Below are positions 1 to 10,759 of a DNA stretch of 64,000 bases, piece after piece. Source of the stretch: Atriophallophorus winterbourni. Lineage: Eukaryota > Platyhelminthes > Trematoda > Plagiorchiida > Microphallidae. The notes beneath the pieces are model-generated. The model worked only from the letters and a program-made list of their open reading frames with translations. It did no database searches and was not told the origin of the DNA. The first letter of the stretch is position 1. Every line of letters starts with the position of its first letter. Made by a program: the position numbers and the translations under genes. The stretch lies in assembly GCA_013407085.1 (NCBI GenBank), contig JACCGJ010000663.1, positions 62,001 through 126,000 of the forward strand. Reading direction: 5' to 3'.

Positions 1-2075
1 TTCAAAACCTTCCATGCTGATGGTCGAATTTAAACGGACGGTCACGCAGATGTGTTATGAGAAAGATGTAACAAATTCTGCGAGAATGATTTATTTTAGT
101 AAGAGTTTTGTCACCGGCATATTGATAATATCAAAGAACTCCACAATTTTGTGAGACTGCCACGGCAAAACCCGGTTCACTCACTTGAAAACATGATAAA
201 AACGCAAACTTTAGCCATTTTTGTATTTGAACGCTTGTCCTGCATCCATGCCTCTCAATTGGCTTTGTGTGGTTCGGCCGACCGGATTCCAGTTGCTGCG
301 TGGAAAGCTTAGTGTTATGTGGCTAAAGTCAAGTTGGCATTCTAGATCATGACGGGTAAGGTTATCGATGTTATGATGGGTTTCTAAGTATTACCTTTAA
401 AAACATACTCGGATAATGGATTGCATACGTAATGGCCTATTCCAATTGTACGGAGTAGTAATTGTAACTCATAAATAACGTAGAAGAACAAAAATACTAT
501 ATATCGGGTCAGGTGATAGAATTTTGTTTGAGTATATTTCTAACATTTCAAACACAAAACAAACTTGTTCTTATAGGACGTAAACTAAAGTTGTCAACAT
601 GATCAATGTTGTCCGACATCGTGTCATTAGGGTAAGTGTGAATGATCGTGTTTTTCACAAGTGGGGACAGAAATTTCGTGCACCCAGAATCCTGTTAATC
701 TATGATTATGCACAGAATTTTGCCATTCAAAAACATTGAAAAATTGAATTACTTTGAATATGTTGTTGATAACGTTCGAGAGGATATCCACGAAGATATT
801 ACGTGAAAACTAAATGATTTTCCTCTATATTAGTGCTTTTGAGTACCAAGTGCGGTAAACATTAATTTTGTATTCGTGTCTTGGTTTAGAATTTTAGCCA
901 CATTGAGTGTGGATCATTGGACAAGTCTCCAGGAACGCTCATCGTTTTGCACTGTGGACTTTCGAAAATATGCAATTTTTTCGTTGCCCGGGCTCCCAAC
1001 ACATACGGTATTTCAGTATGTAAACAAAAGTCGATCTGAGAACAGCTTGCAAATGATAAAAGAAGACCGAACCGAAGCAGTGAAAGTACCTCTGAGCAGA
1101 TCGAATAAGTTATGGTTGTAATTTAGGCGCGAACTGAAACTGCATTAGGTTTCAAATGTAGAAGGAAGGATACACTCGTGACCTTCTAGCTGAACTTGGC
1201 TTGAATAAAATTTCGGCAGATAGAATATTCGTGGTTAGATTTAATGTGGAGTGATGGCAAGCTATATTTTATCATGTTTACTGGTATTTTGTTATCTTGA
1301 GACCATGTACAGACTGTCGTATGTGGAATTCATTCTGCGTCACAGTTTTATATTGTCTGCGATGAAAAACACTAGCACGTGTATTGTAATAGGTGAGTTT
1401 GTTAGGTATATTAGAAAGAACTGTTGATCATTGAACGATGTTGGGGGCCTTACATGCCGGATGAATGAACTTTGACATTTGAATTGAACAAGCATCTCAC
1501 AAGAAACTAACTATTCTTTTATCTGTGTGCTACTTTCGCCTTTTAAACCGCAGGTGTCGTTTTGACCAGCTGAGATCAAATGATTTGAAAAAATCGATAT
1601 ATATCAACTTACCGAGTTGCCGGCATACAGTAGCTGAGTCGGTGATATTTTCAGATGAAAAAGGAAGTGGACTTGGCTTTATTTTTGTAAAATAATTTTC
1701 AGCTTCGTTAGTTGGCATCAAGTTTGTCAGACAAGATCGGTTTGTGATGAATACATGTTGGGCACTGGATAATACGCCGATATTTTCAAAAATTCACTCA
1801 AATCAGTTCCCGTGGGAAACGAAGAGAGGATTATCGCTATGAATTTCCTGGATCCACGTTAGTCTTTCTCCGGTAATCGATTTTCTTATTTTTTGAATGA
1901 TTCAACTAAGACCGATATCGCTCTCGGTGTAATCTGCATAAATGTCCCGGAGTCGACAGATATACTTTTTTCAGCAAGACAAGCACATGAGCTCAAGTAA
2001 TGGACTAAGCTCTGTAGACACATGTGCTCGACGCGCTTAACTCGGCATGAAAGCTCCCCACACGTATACGGGCGG
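1..2075. repeat. Duplicated segment, copy 1 (truncated by assembly gap)
   Basis: This stretch aligns by eye along nearly its whole length with 17766-20410, in the same orientation. It begins mid-repeat at the window edge. Differences are point changes and small indels, plus two blocks of roughly 170 and 325 bases present only in the second copy. The last part, from about 1910, is the start of a CR1-like LINE ORF1. No convincing gene was seen; short ORFs here are interrupted or shifted in the other copy. The unit could be a long transposon 5' region or a segmental duplication. Confidence 0.75.
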
Positions 2076-3075
2076 NNNNNNNNNNNNNNNNNNNNNNNNN
2101 NNNNNNNNNNNNNNNNNNNNNNNNNNNNNNNNNNNNNNNNNNNNNNNNNNNNNNNNNNNNNNNNNNNNNNNNNNNNNNNNNNNNNNNNNNNNNNNNNNNN
2201 NNNNNNNNNNNNNNNNNNNNNNNNNNNNNNNNNNNNNNNNNNNNNNNNNNNNNNNNNNNNNNNNNNNNNNNNNNNNNNNNNNNNNNNNNNNNNNNNNNNN
2301 NNNNNNNNNNNNNNNNNNNNNNNNNNNNNNNNNNNNNNNNNNNNNNNNNNNNNNNNNNNNNNNNNNNNNNNNNNNNNNNNNNNNNNNNNNNNNNNNNNNN
2401 NNNNNNNNNNNNNNNNNNNNNNNNNNNNNNNNNNNNNNNNNNNNNNNNNNNNNNNNNNNNNNNNNNNNNNNNNNNNNNNNNNNNNNNNNNNNNNNNNNNN
2501 NNNNNNNNNNNNNNNNNNNNNNNNNNNNNNNNNNNNNNNNNNNNNNNNNNNNNNNNNNNNNNNNNNNNNNNNNNNNNNNNNNNNNNNNNNNNNNNNNNNN
2601 NNNNNNNNNNNNNNNNNNNNNNNNNNNNNNNNNNNNNNNNNNNNNNNNNNNNNNNNNNNNNNNNNNNNNNNNNNNNNNNNNNNNNNNNNNNNNNNNNNNN
2701 NNNNNNNNNNNNNNNNNNNNNNNNNNNNNNNNNNNNNNNNNNNNNNNNNNNNNNNNNNNNNNNNNNNNNNNNNNNNNNNNNNNNNNNNNNNNNNNNNNNN
2801 NNNNNNNNNNNNNNNNNNNNNNNNNNNNNNNNNNNNNNNNNNNNNNNNNNNNNNNNNNNNNNNNNNNNNNNNNNNNNNNNNNNNNNNNNNNNNNNNNNNN
2901 NNNNNNNNNNNNNNNNNNNNNNNNNNNNNNNNNNNNNNNNNNNNNNNNNNNNNNNNNNNNNNNNNNNNNNNNNNNNNNNNNNNNNNNNNNNNNNNNNNNN
3001 NNNNNNNNNNNNNNNNNNNNNNNNNNNNNNNNNNNNNNNNNNNNNNNNNNNNNNNNNNNNNNNNNNNNNNNNNNN
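2076..3075. other. Assembly gap of exactly 1000 N
   Basis: A run of 1000 undetermined bases. The round length suggests a placeholder for a gap of unknown size. The left edge lies inside LINE ORF1-like sequence and the right edge just beyond a retrotransposon gag remnant, so collapsed repeats are the likely cause. ORFs called through the N run are meaningless. Confidence 0.98.
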
Positions 3076-3111
3076 TTTAAGATTAGTTGTCGTATGACTT
3101 CATTTTTAGAT

Positions 3112-4108
3112 TCACTTGGATAGGGTTACTGGAATACGTCTTCGATCGACCCACCTTCTTGGTTTGCATTCCGCGGAATTAATTTGAGGCGGCTTTCCTT
3201 CCGCTGAATTTCCATCTTCTGGGGTCTTGAAGGTGGCGAAGACATGATAGGGATCATTGAACACTGATCCCTTAAAATAGTTTGTGCGGCAGTAGTTTTC
3301 GGTATGTCCCTTTCTGTTGTAGTTCTGGCATCGGTGCTTCTTGAATGGGCAATAACGCGCAATATGCCATTCGTCACATTTGCAACACTGGGATGGGAGC
3401 TTGGTGTCTTGATCGACATGATGATCATTCTGCCGGCTACTTTGGTGCTTGACAGTTAACACTACCGGCTCATTCTGGCAGGGGTTTTGTTCGACCAGCG
3501 CAGTGTCACGCTTCAAATTTAGCAGCCTCTGGCATTCGGTTGTTATTGACGTCATGTTGATTTTCGGATTTTGATCGAGTAGTGACAGTAGTCTTGTGCG
3601 AATCTCTTGATCCTTCTCTGATTGCAGACTACATGCTTTTCCTGCATAGTTTACAAAATCATCGCAATCCTGCATGACCAATTTCATGCAGTTATATCGT
3701 CTGTTAAATGAAGAAGACTGTTCGCCAAAAATTTCTTTGAAAATTGATTGAAAAATATATTTGAATCTCTTGAACCAAGATTCGAAGGTAAGACCACTTT
3801 CTGGGTCGTCATTGAATTTGGGGATGCTGTTGATGATTGCATCCACCACTGGGTTTTGTACGTCAGTCTTCTTGTCTTGATAAATAACACTCGGATTTTT
3901 CAAGTGTCTGCATCAAACGGACTTGAGCTTCTTCGAATTGGCGTTGCTGTTGCTGAAGTATTGATTTTACTTCTTCTGTTGTGATTGCCATTTCGAATTG
4001 CTGGGTTCTTTTCTCCCCGTCGCCAATTGCTGAAGAATTTGCTTCTTTTATCTGGAGTATTCTTTCGAGCAGCTTCTCTAAAAGAGACACTTTGGATTCA
4101 GCGGACAT
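3112..4108 (-). pseudogene. Broken Gag of a K02A2.6-like Ty3/gypsy element
   Basis: Gag forms the capsid-like particle of LTR retrotransposons. The reading frame starts at an ATG at 4108, just inside a primer-binding-site-like sequence. It runs through a Gln/Glu-rich coiled-coil-like N-terminus and shifts frame near 3900. It then continues through a capsid-like part (FESWFKRFKYIF, RRYNCMKL) to two zinc-knuckle-like motifs near 3300-3370. The second knuckle has Tyr where its second Cys should be. Compared with the Gags at 10760-11658 and 12250-13111, it lacks about 60 residues in the middle and about 28 further on. It ends near the assembly gap with no protease. It is a dead, internally deleted copy. 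Confidence 0.8.
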
Positions 4109-4133
4109 GATTGAAAACACCCCGTCGCCAAGT

Positions 4134-4400
4134 TGTTATGTCTGTGCTGCACTACTGTTAGCTCAGCCCGTGTGGTCAGAGAGAACGCAACCGTCACTCA
4201 ACTCGTCTATTTACCGAATGCGAAAAGCATCACAATTGAGCAAATTTGTGAATATCACAGTGAATAAAAATCACAATTGGAACTCACCATCGATCTTGAT
4301 TGGTCGATTAATAGATAGTTCGTTCGCTGTCTATACGACAGTGGGTGCCCTCCTAACACCGATTTTATTTTATTCGCACATTCTCCCTATATTTTGATAT
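4134..4400 (-). repeat. LTR plus primer-binding-site junction of the minus-strand element
   Basis: Read on the minus strand, this segment ends in CATAACA and is followed by TTGGCGACGGGGTG (about 4117-4132) and then the Gag start codon. The same LTR end and TGGCGACGGGGTG block occurs at 10717-10734 (plus) and 13136-13154 (minus). Sequence similarity to those LTRs extends across most of the segment, including the ATCAAGATCGATGGTGAG block. TGG at the start of the block fits pairing with a tRNA 3' CCA. The outer LTR boundary is uncertain because another element begins within about 25 bases. Confidence 0.65.
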
Positions 4401-4422
4401 TTTCAGTCTGTAATTCTTTGCA

Positions 4423-5250
4423 ATGACTTATAATTACTTCAGCGACACCGCCCATCGCTCTGAAATTTCCAATTTTACACTTCCACCTTTAGGTACGCAC
4501 AATCCTCGTCTATGGTTCGCTCAAGCTGAAGCAATTTTCGAGTTTAGACGCATTACTAAACAGGAGAGTATGTACAACTGTGTTGTTGCTCACTTACCCA
4601 TCGAGACCGCTACAGAGGTCGCCGATATTATTTTTGATAAACCAAAATCTGACCCGTATACCACACTGAAAAATGCGTTGATCAACAGAACAGCCGCATC
4701 AGATGAGCAAAATTTGCGTACATTGTTAGCAGGAGTAGAGATTGGTGACAAAACCCCTTCTCTGCTCTTGCGACATATGATGCACATTCAAAGGAAACAA
4801 CCCCTGAATGAGTCGGTTTTACGTAAACTATGGTTTCAAAACTTAATTGTAGATTTAAGAAAATCTCTTTCGGTTCTCGAAAAAGATCTACCTCTGCAGA
4901 AGCTAGCAGAAACCGCAGACCAAGTTCATTCAATGTACAGAACCAAGTCACCATCTACCCTACAAGAAGTCACATTAAAGCCTTTGGTGGAGACTGAAGT
5001 ACAAGAGCTTAAGCAACAATTCGCTGGATTGACCTCACAGATTTCAGCTTTAACAAAGATGTTCAACGATCGACCATCAAGACTTAGCCGCAGCCGAACG
5101 CGCACTTCAAACAGAAGGTTATCCCGAGACCGCTACAAACGCGAGCACAGTCTATGTCATTATCACCGCCGATTCGGCTGTCAGGCTAGAAAGTGCTTGC
5201 CATTCTGTAAACTTTACAAACCACAGGGAAACTTCAACGCCAGGCAGTAA
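4423..5250 (+). CDS. Gag-like protein of a CsRn1-type Ty3/gypsy element
   Basis: An open frame of 275 residues from an ATG. The N-terminal half resembles the Gag-like protein of the CsRn1/Kabuki clade: a PPLGTHNPRLWFAQAEAIF stretch, a central VVAHLPIETATEVAD region, then LLAGVEIGDKTPSLLLRHM. The tail is Arg/Ser-rich and contains CHYHRRFGCQARKCLPFC, the unusual Cys/His pattern seen in this clade in place of a normal CCHC knuckle. The frame itself is intact, but the downstream pol is riddled with stops, so the element is not autonomous. Pol follows in another frame with little or no spacer. Confidence 0.85.
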   Translation: MTYNYFSDTAHRSEISNFTLPPLGTHNPRLWFAQAEAIFEFRRITKQESMYNCVVAHLPIETATEVADIIFDKPKSDPYTTLKNALINRTAASDEQNLRTLLAGVEIGDKTPSLLLRHMMHIQRKQPLNESVLRKLWFQNLIVDLRKSLSVLEKDLPLQKLAETADQVHSMYRTKSPSTLQEVTLKPLVETEVQELKQQFAGLTSQISALTKMFNDRPSRLSRSRTRTSNRRLSRDRYKREHSLCHYHRRFGCQARKCLPFCKLYKPQGNFNARQ

Positions 5251-7170
5251 CGGCGACGACTTTACATGGAAAAAACATTAGTCGCCTATTTTATGTCACT
5301 GATTGTTCGAATAAATTGCGTTTTCTCATTGATACGGGTGCTGAGATAAGTGTAATCCCGCCCACACCACAGGAACGCAAGAATAAAACCTCATTGACAT
5401 TACAGGCGGCAAAAGATACGCAGATCAACACGTTCGGCCAACGTTTAGTAACTTTAGGCCTAGGCCTCAGACGTGACTTCCGTTGGATCTTTACCGTTGC
5501 AGACATAAGAAGCGCTATATTAGGTGTATATTTCCTTGCACACTTTAACTTGTCCGTCGATTTGAAGTCCCGTAAACTTATCGACAACCTGACACAGTTA
5601 AAAACGCTAGCAAAACCATGCCGTTCTGCGATACAGTCTATTCGCGTATTACCACCGAATATTCCAGAACAATATAGCAACTTATTGTCTGAGTTCACAG
5701 AAGTCTTCCGCCCAAACTCACAGAATAATGCGATTAAGCACGACGTTAGACACCATATCGAAACACGCGGTCCCCCAGTCTTCACTTAACCAAGACAGCT
5801 AGCACCAGACAAATTGGCCATTGCTAAACGAGAGTTCGAGCATATGATGAAATTAGGCATCATACCTTCGTCAAAATCAGCATGGGCCTCACCTCTCCAC
5901 ATGGTCGAAAAGAAGCAACATGGTGCATGGCGCCCTTGCGGGGATTATAGAGCACTGAACAAAACTACTGTTCCAGATAGGTATCCTATACCACACATCC
6001 ACCACTTTGCCTTGACACTTGAAGGAAAGACCCTCTTTCCCAAGCTTGACTTCGTGCGTGCCTACAACCAGATACCAGTGGAACCAGAAGACGTGCCCAA
6101 AACAGCCATAATCACACCTTTCGGACTTTTCGAATTCGTTCAAATGCCATTCGGTCTGCGCAACGCAGCACAGACATTTCAACGGTTCATGGATCAAGTT
6201 TTCTTGGGTCTCGATTTCGTCTTCGTTTACATCGATGACGTACTCATCGCTAGTAAATCGCCCACTGAACATGCTGAACATTTACATCGCGTCTTTTCAC
6301 AACTGTCGAAGTACGGCATAGTCGTAAACCCCGATAAATTCGTATTTGGCGTCTAATCACTGGAAATGTTTGGACATCAGGTTGATTCTAAAGGTATCAG
6401 GCCTTTAGAGCAAACGGTTTCCGACATAAAAGACTACCCATAACCCGAATCAATGCGACAACTCCGTCGTTTCCTCGGTCTTGTGAATTACTACCGTCGA
6501 TTCATTCCTCACTGTGCCGAGCTAGTTCAACCATTGACGGATTTACTTCGCAACAACAAACGCTCGTTAAATATTACGGACTCAGCTAAAACTGCTTTTG
6601 AACCCATTAAAAATGCGCTTAGCGAGGCAACGTTGCTGAACCACTTACCTTCCGATCCTAATATCAAACTATTTTTAGCCACGGATGCGTCTAACGAAGC
6701 GATTGGTGCAACTTTGCAATATAGTCGCAATGGAGAACTGTACCCATTATCGTTTTTCTCAAAGAGACTGCAACCAGCTCAGTTTTTCTACAGTGCGTTT
6801 GGCAGAGAATTGCTTGCAATCTATTTTGCCATCCGTCATTTCCGCCATTTACTTGAAGGGTGAGAATTCACAGTTTTAACTGATCATAAACCGCTCTGTT
6901 ACGCCCTACTTTCAAATACCGACCGCTATTCAGCTAGAGAAATTCGACAACTGGACTTTATTGCACAGTTTACCACCGACATCCGACACGTCTCAGGCCC
7001 AGATAACGTTGTCGCCGATGCCCTATCCCGTGGTCACCTTAATTCTATTACCAGCGACGTCCAATCACTAAAAATCGCAGAAGCTCAGCTTACCGACCAG
7101 GAGTTACCGCAAATCCGGAAATCTTCATCGTTGATGCTAACCGAGATCCCAATTCCTGACTCTTCCTTTT
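5246..7170 (+). pseudogene. Broken pol: protease, reverse transcriptase and RNase H (CsRn1-type)
   Basis: One reading frame carries three domains in order. An aspartic protease has LIDTGAEISVI near 5325. The reverse transcriptase has [17 protein letters not shown] and catalytic YIDDV near 6229-6243. Past the YIDDV box come RRFLGLVNYYRRFIP and an RNase H with FLATDASNEAIGA and FTVLTDHKPL. In-frame stop codons interrupt it at 5787, 6354, 6441 and 6861. The element would copy its RNA into DNA if intact. Neighbouring frames show that pol continues into the integrase after a frameshift near 7140-7170. Confidence 0.88.
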
Positions 7171-8398
7171 GTACTAGCAAGATTACGTCAAGAAATGTTC
7201 CACCAACTGCACGATCTCTCACATCCTAGTATTCGCGCTACTAGAAAGTTAATCTCTGACCGTTTCGTGTGGCCAGAAATGAATCACGACATTCTAATTT
7301 GGTCGCCTGCATGCATTCATTGTCACCGTGCGAAAGTTCACCGTCACACTATCTCACATTGTGGTACTTTTACAGCACCAGAAGAAAGATTCAGCCATAT
7401 TCATCGCGATTTAGTTGGACCACTGCCATCCTCACGTAATCATTCTTACATCTCAACATGTGTTGACAGATTTACGCGAGGGCCTGTCGCAAGGGCCTTG
7501 AAAGACATTGAAGCAGAGATGGTTGCCGAAGCATTAATCGAATCTTGGATATCATAATTCGGCGTTCCTTCAGTCATTACAACTGACCGTGGTTTTCAAT
7601 TCCAATCAGCACTCTTTTGAGAGTTAAACCTACTGCTGGGCACCGACCACATTCGCACCACAGCCTACCATCCTTGCGCGAATAGTCTAGTCGAGCGCTT
7701 TCACCGACAACTTAAAACTGTCCTCATTGCTCACGGGAATACATAAAATTGGTCATTCTCATTACCGCTTGTCATGTAAGGATTAAGAACGGCAGTGAAA
7801 GAAGATCTCGGGTGTTCAACAGCAGAAATAGTTTTTGACACAACACTGCGGTCACCGGGTGAAATGATCAGTGGCTCTCGTGAACACGACTTCACACCAA
7901 CAAGTCAGTACATCGAAGATCTTACGCGCCATATGCGGACATTGCTTTATCAACAGCCATGAGAATCGCATCGCGATAAGCAAGTGCATGAAGACCTCCA
8001 ATCATGCGAGTTTGTCTTCGTGAGAGTCAACAGTGTAAATAAGCCCTTGATGCCACCTTACAGCGGTCCGTACCAAGTACTTGAACGTCATCCCAAATAC
8101 TTCGAAATAGATAAAAACGGAGCTCCTGGCAACATTAGCATTGATCGCCTAAAGGTCGCATATGTGCAACCCTTGCCGTCAAGCTCAAACCGAAGGTTAC
8201 GAAACACTGAAAGCCCAAATCGCGGTGTTGTCAATATACACACTTGTATCCCGCAAAATGCTACCGAGATCCAATTCACTCCTCCCACGCAACCAATGGG
8301 TATACCCAGTCCTTCCCCGCAGACTTTACGTTCTTGCTTAGAAAAAACCCCTACACACACGATCTGGCCGTATTGTTACTTGGCCAAAGAAACTTGAG
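7171..8398 (+). pseudogene. Broken integrase end of the same pol
   Basis: The frame opens with an HHCC zinc-binding motif (HDLSH at the start, then CIHC near 7312). The DDE core has HRDLVGPLP, TDRGFQF and a LVERFHRQL segment supplying the glutamate. It ends with a GPY/F-type C-terminal module (PPYSGPYQVLERHPKYFEID, about 8057-8116). Stop codons lie at 7555, 7618, 7744, 7777 and 7960 in this frame. Integrase inserts the cDNA into host DNA; this copy cannot make a full protein. The last part, past 8200, is poorly conserved and may already be untranslated. Confidence 0.85.
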
Positions 8399-8458
8399 AC
8401 TTACCTCGCCTAAAATGTTGCGAGCGTTTCATTTTTTTCCAACGCTCTAGGGGGAAGA

Positions 8459-8712
8459 TGTGTCGAGATTGTACAAATCTAATTTTACTTAACAATTTTT
8501 CTGGTACAAAAACCATTGTACAGTTTTTGATATCTTCAGCTCAATTTGTTCTGACAATATCGTTTCGCTCAGACTATTGATTTATCGATTTCCTGTTAAC
8601 GTTATCACTCACATCTCACCGATTTTTTGTTCGATAACTCAGTGAACACAATTCATCTGTTGAATAGGATTTTGTACATAATCAACTCATCAATTAATCA
8701 CAATACACTTCT
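8459..8712 (+). repeat. Probable 3' LTR of the CsRn1-type element
   Basis: A purine-rich tract (AGGGGGAAGA) at 8449-8458 is followed by TGTGTCGAGATTGTAC, the expected arrangement of polypurine tract and LTR start. The AT-rich sequence runs on to around 8712, but its far boundary is not clear. No matching LTR was found upstream of Gag, so the pair cannot be confirmed from this window alone. Confidence 0.5.
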
Positions 8713-9422
8713 GTTGTGCACGTCACCCGCATTCTCGGTCGATCTGGGTTTTGGGAATTCCGTCTCGGGAACGTAACATTTCGAGTAGAAATAATGAAGT
8801 CATCACAAGAACAACAAGGAATTACCAAGGGAGGATTGCGGATTATATGTACGTGGATTGAAAGAACTGTTCGTGAGTCAGATTGCTTATTTTTGTACTG
8901 CGAGTTTTGTTATACTAGCTTGACTGGTCCACTACATACTTCACACTGCAATTTTTCACGTGTACATTGGGGAAACCACATGTCTACGAATTAAAAATAT
9001 AAATGTCGCTTTACTTGAACGTAAAGATTAATCGGCGAAAACGATATAGTCTTACTTTTAACTTTTATAATATTGTAAGCATATTTTATGTTAATATTTT
9101 TATGTTCAAGTTGTGAAGAATTTGTTTTGTCCTTCCAATATTTGTCTTGGGTTGGAATTTCAAACATTTTCGACTTAAGCGTTGTCTTTCTTTGTCTTAT
9201 TCGATTAATCACCCTTAACCGAATGTATGCGAAATCTAGGCTGAACGACATTTGCCTAGGTTTCTAATTTTCAGTTGTTCAAATTGTTGTCGAAATTTCG
9301 GGTTTGGAAGATTACTTAAATAACTCGCTTACTAAATATTTCGTGAGTAATACATACACCGAAATTACCAATGAATAGGCATTTAGTCTTGGACAGAATA
9401 TTGTTCAGTCTGGCTGATTGTC
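8713..9422. other. No recognised feature
   Basis: AT-rich sequence between two retrotransposons. Short open frames (up to 92 residues) show no recognisable domain. Nothing further can be supported. Confidence 0.5.
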
Positions 9423-9816
9423 TGTAGCAGAGCAATGTCTCTACACATTCATTATTGTACACTTCTACTTACATTATCTTCTGCCAACATACGATTCAAA
9501 GTTTGTCAGCATCACGTGTACATTTATTGATCTTCGCAGCCCGGCCATTGATATCGACCACTTTCAAAATATTCAAATGGCGCGAGACTACTGACAACGG
9601 GATATCGAAGACAATAACAGCAACGGGCAGCAAACAACAATACTGCCCTTTTCTTTATCCCATTTATCCTTCCTATTGTACTGAACAACGCCTTCAATCC
9701 AAAAGATAAGATTTGGAATACGAGCGTTGTTTTGTGAGCCGAGACGAAGGGGTTCGAAAGACGCAGCCGTCTCTAGAACGCAGTCATCAGAAAACACTAC
9801 GATGGCCTAAACAAAC
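9423..9816 (+). repeat. LTR-like repeat A, copy 1, followed by a primer-binding-site-like sequence
   Basis: The segment begins TGTAGCAG and closely matches 14375-14770 in the same orientation, sharing blocks such as GAACGCAGTCAT. It is followed by TGGTGAGCCCGAAG at 9817, which resembles the TGG-starting primer-binding site of CsRn1-like elements. Gag remnants follow. Its first 120 bases recur inverted at 10210-10338. This is probably the 5' LTR of a degraded CsRn1-like element. Confidence 0.6.
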
Positions 9817-9905
9817 TGGTGAGCCCGAAGAAGAACACACGGTGAGTTCTTTCGTCCTCATTTGACGATTCTATATTGCATCAACATTTACATGCCATAC
9901 CGCAC

Positions 9906-10210
9906 ATGAGTGAGGCTCAAAGGGATTCTAGCCCGGTGACTATTAGCACGATCGCATTCACTATTCCCCAGTTCTTGACTCAAACTCCAAAGCAAAAGTA
10001 TTCAAAATCCTACTTCGAGATAAAAAGTACAACAAGATAAGCTCAAGTTCCATTATGTGATTAGCTCACTCCCATTTGAATCATTCTCCCTAGTTCAAGA
10101 TATTTTGTTGAAAAATCGTGTACTTACGAGGAACTAAAATCAGTTCCGATCACGAGACTCACAGTGTCCGAACGACTCATTATTCAGCAGATTTTGACAA
10201 ATGAAGAGCT
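9906..10210 (+). pseudogene. Gag remnant of a CsRn1-like element
   Basis: From ATG at 9906 the frame reads through a short N-terminus and then breaks. Later pieces in shifted frames include LTVSERLIIQQILTNEELG (about 10150-10210), which matches the helix-rich segment of CsRn1-type Gag, equivalent to EQNLRTLLAGVEIGDKTP in the element at 4423. Several stops and shifts make it non-functional. It stops abruptly where the inverted LTR-like segment begins. Confidence 0.55.
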
Positions 10211-10338
10211 GGGGGCCGGGCGGTGAAGATCGATAAAAGTACACGTGATGCTGACAAACTTTTGAAGCATATGTTGGCGAAAGGTAGAGTAAGTAGAAGT
10301 GTACAATAATGAATGTCTAGAGACACTGGTCGGCTACA
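10210..10338 (-). repeat. LTR-like repeat A, inverted partial copy
   Basis: The reverse complement of this stretch matches the first roughly 120 bases of repeat A at 9423 and at 14375: TGTAGC, then GTCTCTACACATTCATTATTG with small changes, then CATCACGTGTAC. The adjoining bases 10355-10405 are in turn the reverse complement of 14315-14370. The inversion therefore extends beyond the LTR itself. Confidence 0.7.
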
Positions 10339-10444
10339 CAACACTCACCAGTTCTGAGAACACTGAGAGCCGATCATCGGGATTAAAAAGGCCTAAAAAA
10401 TAAATATCACCAATTCTGAGCACGATCGGCTGTTTTATCTGTGT

Positions 10445-10734
10445 GGGAGTGACTTGCAGCGTTTGGCCATTTTGACTTATTCGCTACTAAATTCTGGATA
10501 GTGAGTTTGCCGGTGTTGTATAGACATTGAACGATCTATCAATTAATCACCAATCAAGATCGATCGTGAGTTTGAATTGTGCTTTCGCCGACTGTGGGAT
10601 AATCGCTAACTCTCTAACTTGTGTGATTCATTCGTTAGTTCAATACACGAGTTCGGTTACGGTTGTGTTCTGTCGAATCCACGGCTGGGCCAGTAGTAGC
10701 AACCCACAGATATAACAATTGGCGACGGGGTGCG
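10445..10734 (+). repeat. LTR end and primer-binding site of K02A2.6-like element C, plus copy
   Basis: The LTR-like sequence ends in GATATAACA at 10717, and TGGCGACGGGGTGCG follows at 10720-10734. The gag start codon comes 25 bases later. An almost identical stretch, inverted, occupies 13136-13425, and a diverged partial copy is at about 14195-14290. The LTR 5' boundary is not sharply visible. Confidence 0.65.
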
Positions 10735-10759
10735 AAACAATTTTTTAAATTATCAAAGG

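Noticed and set aside
2022..3123. Two long open frames across the N run
   Set aside because: They consist almost wholly of undetermined residues and have no evidential value.
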